Shown here: positions 25,759-34,803 of the stretch, in pieces
Position numbering within the stretch: position 1 is the first letter of the stretch
Layout: each line of letters begins with the position of its first letter
Assembly (NCBI RefSeq): GCF_001278845.1
Contig: NZ_CP012590.1
Location: 2,294,001-2,358,000 of the forward strand
Reading direction: 5' to 3'
DNA from: Actinomyces sp. oral taxon 414
Lineage (GTDB): Bacteria > Actinomycetota > Actinomycetes > Actinomycetales > Actinomycetaceae
DNA length: 64,000 nt
Notes under the pieces: generated by a model
Told to the model about the DNA's origin: nothing
Databases searched by the model: none
Seen by the model: only the letters and a program-made list of their open reading frames with translations
Made by a program: the position numbers and the translations under genes

Positions 25759-25886
25759 GGCCCACCTTCGGGGCGAGCTCGCCGGACCACCCGGCCGTGG
25801 GCGGATCCCCCGGGCCCCACGAGAACGACCACGCCCTCTCGCTGTACCACCTACCAACGCGACCTTTTCACCTTGGAGGTCCACCC

Positions 25887-26648
25887 GTGGCAGCCTCTCT
25901 GGACTCGCGTCGCTCACAGCTCCACGATAGAGACGTGTATTCCGAGACGGTCCTGAGTGAGCAGCGCACGCTCTGGCGATCGGTGGGCGGCAGCGCCGCC
26001 ATCATTCCCGCTGACGGATGCGTCGACCTCATTGTCCGCAGCGGGCAAGCGCTCCTGTGCGGCCCGCAGACTCGTGTCATCCGCGCTCCTGCCGACGTCG
26101 TTCATCCCACTGTCGGTTTGAGGCTGGAGGCGGGCACCGCTCGCGGGATCCTGCCCGTAGCACTCAGCGAGCTGAGGAACCGAGTAGTGGAGCTGCGCAC
26201 CGCGTTGGGGTCGGAGGCGGCTGCTGCCCTGTACGACCTGATGATGCGAGCGAGCGACGCTTCCCGGCCGGACCTCGTGCTCTCTGCGCTGCTTGTCGAC
26301 CAGGCGGAACCGTGGGTGACGGCGACGCGCCGACTCGCCCAGACCGGAATGTCAGCCCGAGAGGCCGCCCGGGCTATGGACTGGTCGGAACGCACGTTTC
26401 GCAGACGAATGCTGAAGAACTTCGGCTACGGATACGCCACTTTGGTACGTGTCGAGCGAGCGCACCGGGCGCGCTCGCTCCTCCAGCGGGGACTTTCACC
26501 AGCCGACGTCTCAGCGATGACGGGTTATGCGGATCAGTCGCATCTGACCCGTGAGTTCGCGCGCATGGTCGGGGTGACACCGGCTCAGTTCTCCAAGGCC
26601 GCGAAAAGATCGACGCTATTGCCATCAGGGTCGAGTACCGTGGCGTAG
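25887..26648 (+). CDS. AraC-family transcriptional regulator
   Basis: A 253-residue regulator. The N-terminal half (AIIPADGCVDLIV, LLCGPQTRVIRAP) resembles the DUF6597-type sensor of the AraC group, and the C-terminal two helix-turn-helix motifs include MSAREAARAMDWSERTFRRRM and GLSPADVSAMTGYADQSHLTREFARMVGVTPAQF. The start is GTG at 25887 with a TTGGAGGT ribosome-binding site seven bases before; the longer ORF reading back into the kinase gene is rejected. Its last 21 codons overlap the convergent VOC gene by 64 bp. It may control that VOC gene (inference). Confidence 0.9.
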   Translation: MAASLDSRRSQLHDRDVYSETVLSEQRTLWRSVGGSAAIIPADGCVDLIVRSGQALLCGPQTRVIRAPADVVHPTVGLRLEAGTARGILPVALSELRNRVVELRTALGSEAAAALYDLMMRASDASRPDLVLSALLVDQAEPWVTATRRLAQTGMSAREAARAMDWSERTFRRRMLKNFGYGYATLVRVERAHRARSLLQRGLSPADVSAMTGYADQSHLTREFARMVGVTPAQFSKAAKRSTLLPSGSSTVA

Positions 26649-26977
26649 CGCTGACCCCAGGGGGCGTCCCACGGCTTCGTGCGACCTTCGTATCCCGCTC
26701 CGGTGAGCCTGGCGTAGGTGTCATCCACGGCATTCACCGTCCCCTGGTCAAAGGCCAGGGCGATGCGATGGCCTCCCAAGGGCGACTCATAACCAGGGTC
26801 GAGACTGCGAATGAGATCAATGGTGTCCCATGCCAGAACGGTGCCGTCCTCGAGCCTGGTATCGACATGCGGCTCATCGCTCCCCTCAGGAACGGGCGCG
26901 CCAAGCAGACGATAGAAGGCGAGCGAGGCGGACATATCGCGAGTCACGATGCCGATGAATCCGAGTCGTAGTGCCAT
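26585..26977 (-). CDS. VOC (glyoxalase/bleomycin-resistance fold) protein
   Basis: A 130-residue protein with two beta-alpha-beta-beta-beta units. It shows LGFIGIVTRDMSASLAFYRLLG at the N terminus and WGQRYATVLDPDGNSVDLFA at the C terminus, the usual VOC ends. Members are dioxygenases, glyoxalases or drug-binding proteins; the substrate is unknown here. Its 3' end overlaps the convergent AraC gene by 64 bp, an unusually long antisense overlap. Confidence 0.88.
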   Translation of the reverse strand: MALRLGFIGIVTRDMSASLAFYRLLGAPVPEGSDEPHVDTRLEDGTVLAWDTIDLIRSLDPGYESPLGGHRIALAFDQGTVNAVDDTYARLTGAGYEGRTKPWDAPWGQRYATVLDPDGNSVDLFAALEN

Positions 26978-27139
26978 AGCCCCACCGTATGCCGCCTACA
27001 TCACCGCATCTTGAACAAAACGGCCTCTTCCAAGGACGTGACCGACCTGACTCGGCCTGGTGAGACTCCCTGCCCGCCTGATGAGGCCGCATCCGCTCCA
27101 ACTGCAAAGTCTCAACACCGTCGGCTCCGCTGGCAGGGT

Positions 27140-28018
27140 TTACCGCACGGCCCGCAGGAAGCGGTCGCGGCCGGTGAGGTCCTGCCCGGTGGAGGCCTCA
27201 TGGAATCCCCCGGCCAGGGCCGCCTCACGCAGGGCCCGTCCCTGTCCGGCATCGTGCTCCATGACGAGCAGCCCGTCGTCGCGCAGTAGCGCTCCCGCGC
27301 GGCGCACGAGAGCCACGGGCAGGTCCAGGCCGTCATCCCCGCCGCCGAACAGCGCCAGGCGGGGGTCGTACGACGCGGTCTCGACGTCCTCGATCGCGCC
27401 CGCCGGCACGTAGGGCGGGTTGGTCACGACGACGTCGACGCTCCCGTCCAGTTCGGCGAGCGTGGAGGGGGCGGCGGCGTCGGCCTGGACGACGCGCACC
27501 CGTCCGGGCGCATACCGCTCGCAAGTGTCGACAGCGGCCGCGCAGGCCTCGTCGGCCAGCTCGACGGCGGCGACCCGGGCCGTGGGGACCTCGACAGCGA
27601 CGGCGGCCGCGATGGCACCGCTGCCGGCACACAGGTCGACGACGAGCGGACCGCTGGCCACTCCCCCGCGCTCACGCGCCAGGGCGGCCTCGATGGCGGC
27701 GCCGGCAACAACCTCCGTCTCGGGGCGGACGATGAAGACGCCGGGGCGGCACTCCAGCTCGAGGCTGCGGAAGAACATGCGTCCCGTGATGCGCTGCAGC
27801 GGCTCGCGGGCCGCCCGGCGCTCCACGAGCGCGCGGTACTGCTCGATGAACTCGGGCCCGGCGCCGTCGACCAGGAGCAGGGGGCGGCCCAGCAGCCACT
27901 CGGCCAGTGCGCGGGCGTCGTGCTCGGGTGAGGCGACGCCAGCGACCTTCAGCCTCTCCCCCGCCTCGCGCACGAGCCGGCGCAGCGCGTAGCGGTCGAG
28001 GGCGCCGTCGTCCTTCAC
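27140..28018 (-). CDS. prmC: Peptide chain release factor N5-glutamine methyltransferase
   Basis: A 292-residue SAM-dependent methyltransferase. It has an N-terminal helical domain of about 90 residues, motif [17 protein letters not shown] near residue 123 and the catalytic NPPY ([15 protein letters not shown]) near residue 200. It methylates the Gln of the GGQ motif in release factors 1 and 2. It directly follows prfA with a four-base ATGA overlap, so both are translationally coupled and the enzyme is made with its substrate. Confidence 0.95.
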   Translation of the reverse strand: MKDDGALDRYALRRLVREAGERLKVAGVASPEHDARALAEWLLGRPLLLVDGAGPEFIEQYRALVERRAAREPLQRITGRMFFRSLELECRPGVFIVRPETEVVAGAAIEAALARERGGVASGPLVVDLCAGSGAIAAAVAVEVPTARVAAVELADEACAAAVDTCERYAPGRVRVVQADAAAPSTLAELDGSVDVVVTNPPYVPAGAIEDVETASYDPRLALFGGGDDGLDLPVALVRRAGALLRDDGLLVMEHDAGQGRALREAALAGGFHEASTGQDLTGRDRFLRAVR

Positions 28019-29103
28019 GCCCGCCCGACCGCGGCCAGGCGCGCGGCCTCGTCCATCTCGATGGCGCTGGCGATGACGGGTCCGAGATCGCCGTCGAGCA
28101 CCGCGTCCAGGTTGTAGGCCTTGTAGCCGGTGCGGTGGTCGGCAATGCGGTTCTCGGGGAAGTTGTAGGTGCGGATCCGCTCGGAGCGGTCCACCGTGCG
28201 GACCTGGGAACGGCGCGCCTCCGCCTCGGCCTCGGCGGCGGCGGCCGCCCGCTCGGCCAGCAGGCGCGCACGCAAGACGCGCATGGCGGCCTCCTTATTC
28301 TGCAGCTGGGACTTCTCGTTCTGCATGGACACGACAATGCCGGTGGGCAGGTGGGTGATGCGCACGGCCGAGTCGGTGGTGTTGACGGACTGCCCACCGG
28401 GCCCGGAGGAGCGGAAGACATCGATGCGCAGGTCGGCGGCGTCGATCTGGAGCTCGCCGGGGTCGTCGACCTCGGGCATGACCAGCACGCCGGCGGCGGA
28501 GGTGTGGATGCGCCCGGCCGACTCGGTGACGGGCACGCGCTGGACGCGGTGGACGCCGCCCTCGTACTTCAGATGCGCCCACACCCCGTCCTGGGGCTCC
28601 ACGGACCCGCGGGTTTTAATGGCCAGGCGCACGTCCTTGTAACCGCCCAGGTCGGAGTCGGTGGCGCCCAGGAGCTCGACGGCCCAGCCCATGCGCTCGG
28701 CGTAGCGGGTGTACATGCGGGCCAGGTCGGCGGCGAACAGGGCCGACTCCTCGCCGCCCTCGCCGGCCTTGACCTCAATAATGACGTCGCGGGCGTCGTC
28801 GGGGTCGCGCGGGACGAGGACCTCGCGCAGGCGCTCGGCAGCGGCGGCCTCGGCCTGGCGCAGGCCGGGCAGCTCGGCGGCGAAGTCGGGGTCGTCGTCG
28901 GCCAGCTCGACGGCGTCGGCCAGGTCCGCGCTCGCCGCCTCCCAGACGCGGTGGGCGGCCACGACCCGGCCGAGCTCGGCGTAGCGGCGCCCGAGGCGGC
29001 GCAGAGCCCCGGGGTCGGAGACGACGGCGGGGTCGGCCATGTCCCGCTCGATGGCGGCGTACTCCTCCAGGAGGGGCCGGATGGCGGAGAAGTCCTCACT
29101 CAT
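28015..29103 (-). CDS. prfA: Peptide chain release factor 1
   Basis: A 362-residue release factor. The GGQ motif is in [19 protein letters not shown] near residue 237, and the anticodon-like PAT-type recognition region lies upstream ([19 protein letters not shown]). It terminates translation at UAA and UAG. I prefer ATG 29103 (MSEDFS) because an AGGA lies five bases before; ATG 29109 is two codons upstream. It is part of the conserved actinobacterial rho-rpmE-prfA-prmC block. Confidence 0.96.
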   Translation of the reverse strand: MSEDFSAIRPLLEEYAAIERDMADPAVVSDPGALRRLGRRYAELGRVVAAHRVWEAASADLADAVELADDDPDFAAELPGLRQAEAAAAERLREVLVPRDPDDARDVIIEVKAGEGGEESALFAADLARMYTRYAERMGWAVELLGATDSDLGGYKDVRLAIKTRGSVEPQDGVWAHLKYEGGVHRVQRVPVTESAGRIHTSAAGVLVMPEVDDPGELQIDAADLRIDVFRSSGPGGQSVNTTDSAVRITHLPTGIVVSMQNEKSQLQNKEAAMRVLRARLLAERAAAAAEAEAEARRSQVRTVDRSERIRTYNFPENRIADHRTGYKAYNLDAVLDGDLGPVIASAIEMDEAARLAAVGRA

Positions 29104-29226
29104 GAGCATCCTGTGGGGTATTGAGGGGGTGCAGCGGTTTCAACCGATCGCGCCGGCCGTTCGGACCGCCCTCGGCAGCGGCCTCGAACGATCCCGGCGC
29201 CGGAAAGCGGAAGGAACCAGACACGA

Positions 29227-29265
29227 CGACGCCGACGGCGGCCGTGGGGCCTTCCGTCGGCGTCG
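29227..29265 (-). terminator. Hairpin terminator after rpmE
   Basis: A perfect 12-bp stem, CGACGCCGACGG (29227-29238) with CCGTCGGCGTCG (29254-29265), has a 15-base loop that can itself pair GGCC with GGCC. It begins 11 bases after the rpmE stop. There is no long U tract, as is common in high-GC actinobacteria. Confidence 0.6.
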
Positions 29266-29275
29266 GGCGGGTCAT

Positions 29276-29488
29276 CTACTTCTTGCGCTTGCCGTAGCGG
29301 GCCTCGAAGCGGGCCACGCGGCCACCAGTGTCGAGGATCTTCTGCTTGCCCGTGTAGAACGGGTGGCAGGCCGAGCACACGTCGACCCGGATCTCCCCGG
29401 AGGTGACGGTCGAACGCGTCTCGAAGGTGTTGCCGCAGGTGCACGTGACCGTGGTGGGCACGTAATCGGGGTGGATCCCCTGCTTCAT
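29276..29488 (-). CDS. rpmE: 50S ribosomal protein L31 (zinc-binding form)
   Basis: A 70-residue L31 with Cys16, Cys18, Cys38 and Cys41 (CTCG and CSAC pairs), the zinc-binding C+ form, and the family segment [25 protein letters not shown]. It binds the large subunit at the central protuberance. No zinc-free paralogue is in the window. It keeps its usual place before prfA, but the gene upstream is a surface protein rather than rho. Confidence 0.96.
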   Translation of the reverse strand: MKQGIHPDYVPTTVTCTCGNTFETRSTVTSGEIRVDVCSACHPFYTGKQKILDTGGRVARFEARYGKRKK

Positions 29489-29632
29489 GGTGTCTCCTTA
29501 AGCCATCAGAGGGCCCCGGGTCCCGCGTCGGTGCCACGCAGGTGAACCGGAAACCGGTCGGCGATTATGCCACGGCGAATCAACGGCCCACAACGCCGCC
29601 GCCGGTGAGACCGCACACCACGCTTTCGGAAT

Positions 29633-29679
29633 GCCGTCGGGCCCGGGAGAACCGGAGTGGTCCTCCCGGGCCCGACGGC
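29633..29679. terminator. Strong hairpin terminator after the surface-protein gene
   Basis: A perfect 17-bp stem (29633-29649 with 29663-29679; arm begins GCCGTCGGGCCCGGGAG) encloses a 13-base loop. It lies 41 bases beyond the stop of the surface-protein gene and before rpmE. It can act in both directions. Confidence 0.65.
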
Positions 29680-29720
29680 GATCGGTGGGTCAGGTGCTCG
29701 TCGCCCTCGCGGCTTCCGCC

Positions 29721-31115
29721 TCAGGCGCGACGACGGCGCGTGGTGCGCAGGGCGATGGCTCCCCCGGCCACGAGGAACGCGGACACCAGGCCGATGGCCA
29801 GGGCCGCCGTACCCGTGTGGGCCAGCTCGGGAGTCCCCGTCGGCGCGGCGGGCGCAGCCGGAGCGGCAGCAGCCGGTGCGGCGGGCTTGGGCGCCGCCAC
29901 CGCGGGAGCGGCGGGCTCAGCCGCGGGCTCGACGCCCTCGGCGGGCGCAGCGCCCTCGGCGGGAGCGGCGGGCTCAGCGCCCTCAGCAGGCTCGGTCATC
30001 GCAACCGGCTCACCGGCCGTGGTCCCGGACGTCTCGCCTCCGCACGACGCCTGCCGGTGGCACTCCGCCATCACGTTCGCGGATCCCTCGAAGTCCCAGT
30101 TGTAGTGAACGACCGTCTCGCCATTCGCATTGACAATGACGAAGTCGTAGCCCGGAACCATGGTTCCGACGTTCGCGGTCATGAGGTACTGGAGTACGCG
30201 GATGTCTCCCGCCTTGCCCGATGCCGGCAGCTCACCAACAAGCACATAGTCGTCCCAAATCTGGAGGGTGTAGGAGCCATCGGCCTCGATCTTGACCGTG
30301 AGCGTCAGGAGACAGCCGTCACGGGTGACGCCGAGGATCACGGCGTCGTGGAGCACGGCCGGGTTAACCCTGACCCGGTCGCTGATGTCAATCAGCTCGC
30401 CGTCCTTGGGGTCAGCGGGAGCGGCGGCGGGCGCGGGAGCTGCGGGAGCGGCAGCGGGCTCAGGCGCTGGCGCGGCGGGCTCGGGTGCAGCGGGCGCGGC
30501 AGGCTCGGCAGCCGCCGGGTCAGTCGCCTCGGGCTCGGCCACCTCAGGCTCGGCCACCTCAGCGGGCGCCTCAGGCTCAACCACCTCAGGCTCGGCCACC
30601 TCAGCGGGCGCCTCGGGCTCGGCCACCTCAGGCTCGGCCACCTCAGCGGGCGCCTCGGGCTCGGCCACCTCAGCGGGCGCCTCAGGCTCGGCCACCTCAG
30701 GCTCGGCCACCTCAGCGGGCGCCTCAGGCTCAACCACCTCAGGCTCGGCCACCTCAGCGGGCGCCTCAGGCTCGGCCACCTCAGGCTCAACCACCTCAGC
30801 GGGCGCCTCGGGCTCGGCCACCTCAGGCTCGGCCACCTCAGCGGGCGCCTCAGGCTCAACCACCTCAGGCTCGGCCACCTCAGCGGGCGCCTCGGGCTCG
30901 GCCACCTCAGGCTCGGCCACCTCAGCGGGCGCCTCAGGCTCAACCACCTCAGGCTCGGCCACCTCAGCGGGCGCCTCAGGCTCGGCAGGCGCCGCGGCCT
31001 CAGCGGCGGGCGCAGTGACGTCGGCGGGGTCCGCCGCCTCTTCCGCGGATGCCGGCACCATGATGCAACCGACGAGGAGAGCGGCAGTCGCACCGGCGAT
31101 AAAGGTTCGTCGCAT
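29721..31115 (-). CDS. LAHTG sortase-anchored surface protein with Glu/Pro/Ala repeats
   Basis: A 464-residue secreted protein. An N-terminal signal peptide ends near ASA|EE (residue 24). A repeat region of about residues 45-200 is built from [11 protein letters not shown] and [11 protein letters not shown] units; it is rich in Glu, Pro and Ala and should be extended. A single folded domain of about 110 residues follows ([16 protein letters not shown] to [14 protein letters not shown]) with no family I recognise. A second Pro/Ala linker leads to LAHTG, a hydrophobic span and TTRRRRA, the cell-wall sorting signal. LVGC near residue 17 also fits a lipobox, an oddity. It sits inside the housekeeping block between rpmE and rho. 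A GAAGGAC ribosome-binding site precedes the ATG. Confidence 0.88.
   Translation of the reverse strand: MRRTFIAGATAALLVGCIMVPASAEEAADPADVTAPAAEAAAPAEPEAPAEVAEPEVVEPEAPAEVAEPEVAEPEAPAEVAEPEVVEPEAPAEVAEPEVAEPEAPAEVVEPEVAEPEAPAEVAEPEVVEPEAPAEVAEPEVAEPEAPAEVAEPEAPAEVAEPEVAEPEAPAEVAEPEVVEPEAPAEVAEPEVAEPEATDPAAAEPAAPAAPEPAAPAPEPAAAPAAPAPAAAPADPKDGELIDISDRVRVNPAVLHDAVILGVTRDGCLLTLTVKIEADGSYTLQIWDDYVLVGELPASGKAGDIRVLQYLMTANVGTMVPGYDFVIVNANGETVVHYNWDFEGSANVMAECHRQASCGGETSGTTAGEPVAMTEPAEGAEPAAPAEGAAPAEGVEPAAEPAAPAVAAPKPAAPAAAAPAAPAAPTGTPELAHTGTAALAIGLVSAFLVAGGAIALRTTRRRRA
30521..30990 (-). repeat. Tandem repeats coding [11 protein letters not shown] units
   Basis: The DNA is built from alternating 18-, 33- and 48-base blocks with GCCTCAGGCTCGGCCACCTC or its AACCACC variant. 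The near identity of units suggests recent slippage or recombination, so the length should vary between strains. Confidence 0.85.
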
Positions 31116-31253
31116 AATGACTGTCCTTCGTTCTGGGGTCAGAAGCAGATCCAGATGTCTGCGTCTTCACGGTAACAAGGAATTTTGCAATCTCACAAGG
31201 ATAAGAACTGAGACTGAGCAAATTTCCTCTCCCCACAACAGACCAAAGTCCCA

Positions 31254-31284
31254 ATTATAGCCTTTCGTCGACGCGTCTTAGCAA
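31254..31284 (-). promoter_or_regulatory. Promoter of the surface-protein gene
   Basis: A perfect TATAAT -10 on the minus strand (31259 down to 31254) has TTGCTA (31284 to 31279) 19 bases upstream as a possible -35. It implies a leader of about 130 bases before the ATG at 31115. Confidence 0.5.
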
Positions 31285-31827
31285 TAGCGTCGCTAGACCC
31301 GTGCTCATTTAAGCAGATCTAGAGATCATCGGCTCGCCCGGGTCGGAGACGGGTGAATCCTAGGCGGGAGAAGCGCACCGAAGAGGGTGTCGAGCGGGAC
31401 CACGGACCAAGACGTTGATCCGATTCAGTCATCGTGGACCCGAAAGGTTACTCCGGGGATGTCGGCCGGGTCTCACGGTCCGACCTCAGGGGACGGACGC
31501 CGGAAGACGCCCATCGAGCAGGGTCGGGACCAGCCAGGACTCCCCGAATTTCCTGAATCAGTATGGGCACGCCCGAGGGCGTCCAAGGGGAGGGCCGCGA
31601 GCGCCAGATCTCCCGAATGAGCGTGGGCATGGCCCACTGGTTCGCGGTAGGCGTCCGTGGACACGCCTCCTGGTGAATCCTGGCCGAGGAACAGAAGCCC
31701 CCACGACGCCCGCACTCGCGCCCGGCGCCCCGCCCGTGGACCCGGACTGGGGCGGGCGGGACGCCGGGCCGCCGGGCCAGCGGGCCAGCGCGAGCCGAGC
31801 CGGAGCGCGTCGGGCCCGGCTCGCGCC

Positions 31828-31969
31828 ATGCGAGCTCAGCTCGCTGAAATCCACCTCAGCTCGCACAATGTGAGCTCAGCTCGACAAAATCCACCTGAGC
31901 TCGATTCGTGCGAGCTCAGCTCGCACAATGCGAGCTGAGGTGACATCACCGAATCGACTCCCCCGGGGG
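31828..31969. repeat. AGCTCGCA repeat cluster with family F unit, copy 2
   Basis: Repeated GCGAGCTCAGCTCGC palindromes and AAATCCACCTCAGCTCG-type units run from 31828 to 31930, ending in the 47-base family F unit (31923-31969), which is inverted relative to 23596-23642. The palindromic units could form several alternative hairpins. Confidence 0.75.
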
Positions 31970-32184
31970 CGGACGACGTCCGAGCAGTTCCTGCCCCAGG
32001 GCGCCGACATCACGCCCCCCAGGGGCGAGGACGCGCAGGCCGTCGTGGACGAGGCCGCGGACCGCGACTCTTGGTGAGACAAGGCTCGATCAGGGAGCCG
32101 GTCGAGTCGCACCACGAACAGGAGGACGCGAAACGGCTCGGGACGGCGGACGAGGAACGCGGAACGCGCGGACCGTCCGGACTC

Positions 32185-34221
32185 TCAGGCGAGTTTGGAG
32201 TCGTCGTCGGCATCGGCCAACGAGGAGCCCGACGGCGTCGTCTTGGAGATGACCATGAGGAACTCGGCGTTGGACTGGGTCTCCTTGAGCTTGCCCAGCA
32301 CCAGCTCCAGGGCCTGCTGCTGCTCCAGCCCGGTGAACAGGCGGCGCAGGCGCCACATGATCTTGAGCTGGGCGGGGTCGATGAGCAGCTCCTCGCGGCG
32401 GGTGGAGGAGGCGGCCACGTCCACGGCCGGGAAGATGCGCTTCTCCGCCAGCTGGCGCGACAGGCGCAGCTCCATATTGCCGGTGCCCTTGAACTCCTCG
32501 AAGATGACCTCGTCCATCTTCGAACCGGTCTCCACCAGGGCCGTGGCCAGGATGGTGAGCGACCCGCCGTTCTCAATATTGCGGGCGGCGCCGAAGAAGC
32601 GCTTGGGCGGGTAGAGGGCGGAGGCGTCCACGCCGCCGGACAGGATGCGGCCGCTGGCCGGCGCGGCCAGGTTGTAGGCGCGTCCGAGCCTGGTGATGGA
32701 GTCCAGCAGCACGACGACGTCCTGGCCCAGCTCGACCAGGCGCTTGGCCCGCTCAATGGCCAGTTCGGCGACGGTGGTGTGGTCGGAGGCGGGCCGGTCG
32801 AAGGTCGAGGCGATGACTTCGCCCTTGACCGTGCGCTGCATGTCCGTGACCTCCTCGGGCCGCTCGTCGACGAGCACGACCATGAGGTGGGCTTCGGGAT
32901 TGTTGACGGCGATGGCATTGGCGATCTGCTGCAGGACGATCGTCTTGCCGGCCTTGGGCGGGGAGACGATGAGTCCGCGCTGGCCCTTACCGATGGGGGC
33001 GACCAGGTCGATCACCCGCGGGGTCAGCGCCTTCGGGGTGGTCTCCAGGCGCAGCTGCTCCTGCGGGTAGAGCGGGACGAGTTTGGTGAATTCGGGGCGG
33101 CGTCGGGCCCGCTCGGGGTCCATGCCGTTGACGGCCTCGACGCTCACCAGCGGGTTGTACTTCACGCGCCCGGCGCGGTTGTTGCGGCGGTTGTTGCGGC
33201 CGCCGCCCCCGGGGTTGGCGGTCTCCCCGCCCTCGCGGACCCAGCCGGTGATGGCGTCGCCGGCGCGCAGGCCCGACTCCTTGATCTGCTGGCCGGAGAC
33301 GTAGACGTCCTTGGGCCCGGGCAGGTAGCCGGAGGTGCGCAGGTAGGCGTGGTTGGCGTCGGCCACGTCGAGGATGCCGGCGACGGGCAGGAGGACCTCG
33401 TCCTCGCGAGCGGCGCGGGAGGGGCCGGAGCCCTCGCCCTGGGCGTCGCGGTCGCGGTCGCGGCGCTTGCGGCCCCGACGACGGCGTCCGCCGCGGCCCT
33501 CGTCCTCGTCCCAGGACTCGCGGCCCTCGGGGGCCTCGTCGCGGCGCTTGCGCTCACTGGGCTCGACGGCGGGGGTGCCGGTGGCGTCGGCGAGATCGCG
33601 CATGAGGGCGGCCTTGGCGTCGAGGTGGTCCTCGGAGGAGTTCGGCTGGTCCGCGCGGGCCTGCCGCTCGGGGGAGCCGCCGGCGGCCTGGGCCCGGCGG
33701 CGCGACCGGCGCGAGCCCTCCGAGTGGCCCCGCTCCTCGCGCTCGGGGCGGTCCGCGCGCTCACGGCGCTCCCAGCGGGACGAATCGGCGGACTGGGCCT
33801 GTTGAGCCGGCTCCTCCGCCCCGCGCTCGGGGCGGGCGGGGGGCAGGTCGAGTTCGAGGGCGGGGGCCTCGACGTGCTTGGGGGCGCCGGCCTGGGCGGT
33901 GGCGCGACGCCGACGTGGGCGGGCCGTCGCGGCCGCGTCGGGCCCGGTCTGGGCGGGGGCGTCGTCGGCCGGTGCGGTGGAGGGGGTCTGCGCGGCGGGA
34001 GCGGTGGGGTCCGCCCCGGTCCCGGGACCGGAGCCGGCCACGGGCGCGGCGTCGTCGCCGATCTGGGGCGCCGCGGCACGAGCATTATGACGAATCGCGG
34101 TGATGAGCTCGCTCTTGCGCATGCGGGAGATCCCCTTAAGACCCATGGAGACGGCGAGCTGTTGGAGCTCCGCCATGCGCATGGTGGACAGCGAGGCGGG
34201 GGCGCTGGAGGTCTCGGTCAC
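32185..34221 (-). CDS. rho: Transcription termination factor Rho (actinobacterial long form)
   Basis: A 678-residue Rho. The N-terminal Rho_N helix region ([20 protein letters not shown]) is followed by an insertion of about 220 residues rich in Arg, Glu, Pro and Gly, typical of actinobacterial Rho. Then come the primary RNA-binding OB fold ([20 protein letters not shown]) and the RecA-like ATPase, with Walker [13 protein letters not shown] near residue 422 and the Q-loop/R-loop region downstream. It terminates transcription as a hexamer. I use GTG 34221 with an AGAAGGA ribosome-binding site; the longer ORF adds 28 unlikely residues. Confidence 0.96.
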   Translation of the reverse strand: MTETSSAPASLSTMRMAELQQLAVSMGLKGISRMRKSELITAIRHNARAAAPQIGDDAAPVAGSGPGTGADPTAPAAQTPSTAPADDAPAQTGPDAAATARPRRRRATAQAGAPKHVEAPALELDLPPARPERGAEEPAQQAQSADSSRWERRERADRPEREERGHSEGSRRSRRRAQAAGGSPERQARADQPNSSEDHLDAKAALMRDLADATGTPAVEPSERKRRDEAPEGRESWDEDEGRGGRRRRGRKRRDRDRDAQGEGSGPSRAAREDEVLLPVAGILDVADANHAYLRTSGYLPGPKDVYVSGQQIKESGLRAGDAITGWVREGGETANPGGGGRNNRRNNRAGRVKYNPLVSVEAVNGMDPERARRRPEFTKLVPLYPQEQLRLETTPKALTPRVIDLVAPIGKGQRGLIVSPPKAGKTIVLQQIANAIAVNNPEAHLMVVLVDERPEEVTDMQRTVKGEVIASTFDRPASDHTTVAELAIERAKRLVELGQDVVVLLDSITRLGRAYNLAAPASGRILSGGVDASALYPPKRFFGAARNIENGGSLTILATALVETGSKMDEVIFEEFKGTGNMELRLSRQLAEKRIFPAVDVAASSTRREELLIDPAQLKIMWRLRRLFTGLEQQQALELVLGKLKETQSNAEFLMVISKTTPSGSSLADADDDSKLA

Positions 34222-34803
34222 GAGTGTCCTTCTGGTGTGGGTGTTGCCGGGACCGCCGGGTGGCGGAGTGCGCGGCAGGTGTGGGACGTCCCCGGAGCCG
34301 ATCACGGGGAGGAGTCGTGCACCGCGGGGTCCGGGGGGCGTCGCCCGTCGGCCCGATGGCTGGTGCCCTGACAGCGGTGCGGTTCGATCCGCAAGGCTGT
34401 CGCGTACACTCTAGCAGCGGTCGCGCCTGGCGGGTAATTCCAATCCGTGGCCTGCCTCTCACGATCTCGTCCCCGGTCCTGCGCGGGCGGCGGGAGGGCG
34501 ATGGCGGGCGGACGGGCGGCGGGCGGGAACGGGCCGCGGGGCAAGGGAATCGCCGTCGGCCCCCGGACCGAGAACGGGAGGGGACGGCCGTCGCGGAGAG
34601 CGAAAAAGTGTAGCAGATCGAACACGTGTCGAAGGTCTACTCCATATAACGATTACATCTCGGTTATGATAGGGGCAACCCGAGGACGGGGATCGCGAGA
34701 CCGGATCCGCGCGCCTCGTGCTTGATGTCAGTGCCCGGCCGTTCCGCCGGCGGGCGCCGCCAACGATGAGCCCCGTCCCGTCACCACTAGAAGAACGGGA
34801 AGC
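34222..34803. other. Divergent upstream region of rho and the PAS gene
   Basis: About 580 bases without a gene. The middle (34470-34580) is G-rich with GGCGGGCGG-type runs. Bases 34630-34670 are AT-rich and contain TATGAT (34665-34670), a candidate -10 for the PAS gene, with no clear -35. The rho leader is probably contained in the left half; no attenuator could be assigned. Confidence 0.45.

Larger units (their letters stand above)
31116..32184. other. About 1.07 kb without a supported gene
   Basis: The right part of the surface-gene upstream region (to about 31340) is AT-richer and holds its promoter. From about 31340 to 31830 there are only short ORFs with no recognisable features; one partial internal repeat (CCCGAATnnnnTGAnnnnTGGGCA-like at 31546-31566 and 31609-31630) is visible. 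The AGCTCGCA cluster and family F unit fill 31828-31969. Confidence 0.6.

Noticed and set aside
30485..31018. Plus-strand frame of Arg/Pro/Gln repeats opposite the surface protein
   Set aside because: The repeats arise from the coding repeats of the minus-strand LAHTG gene; there is no start context or signal peptide.
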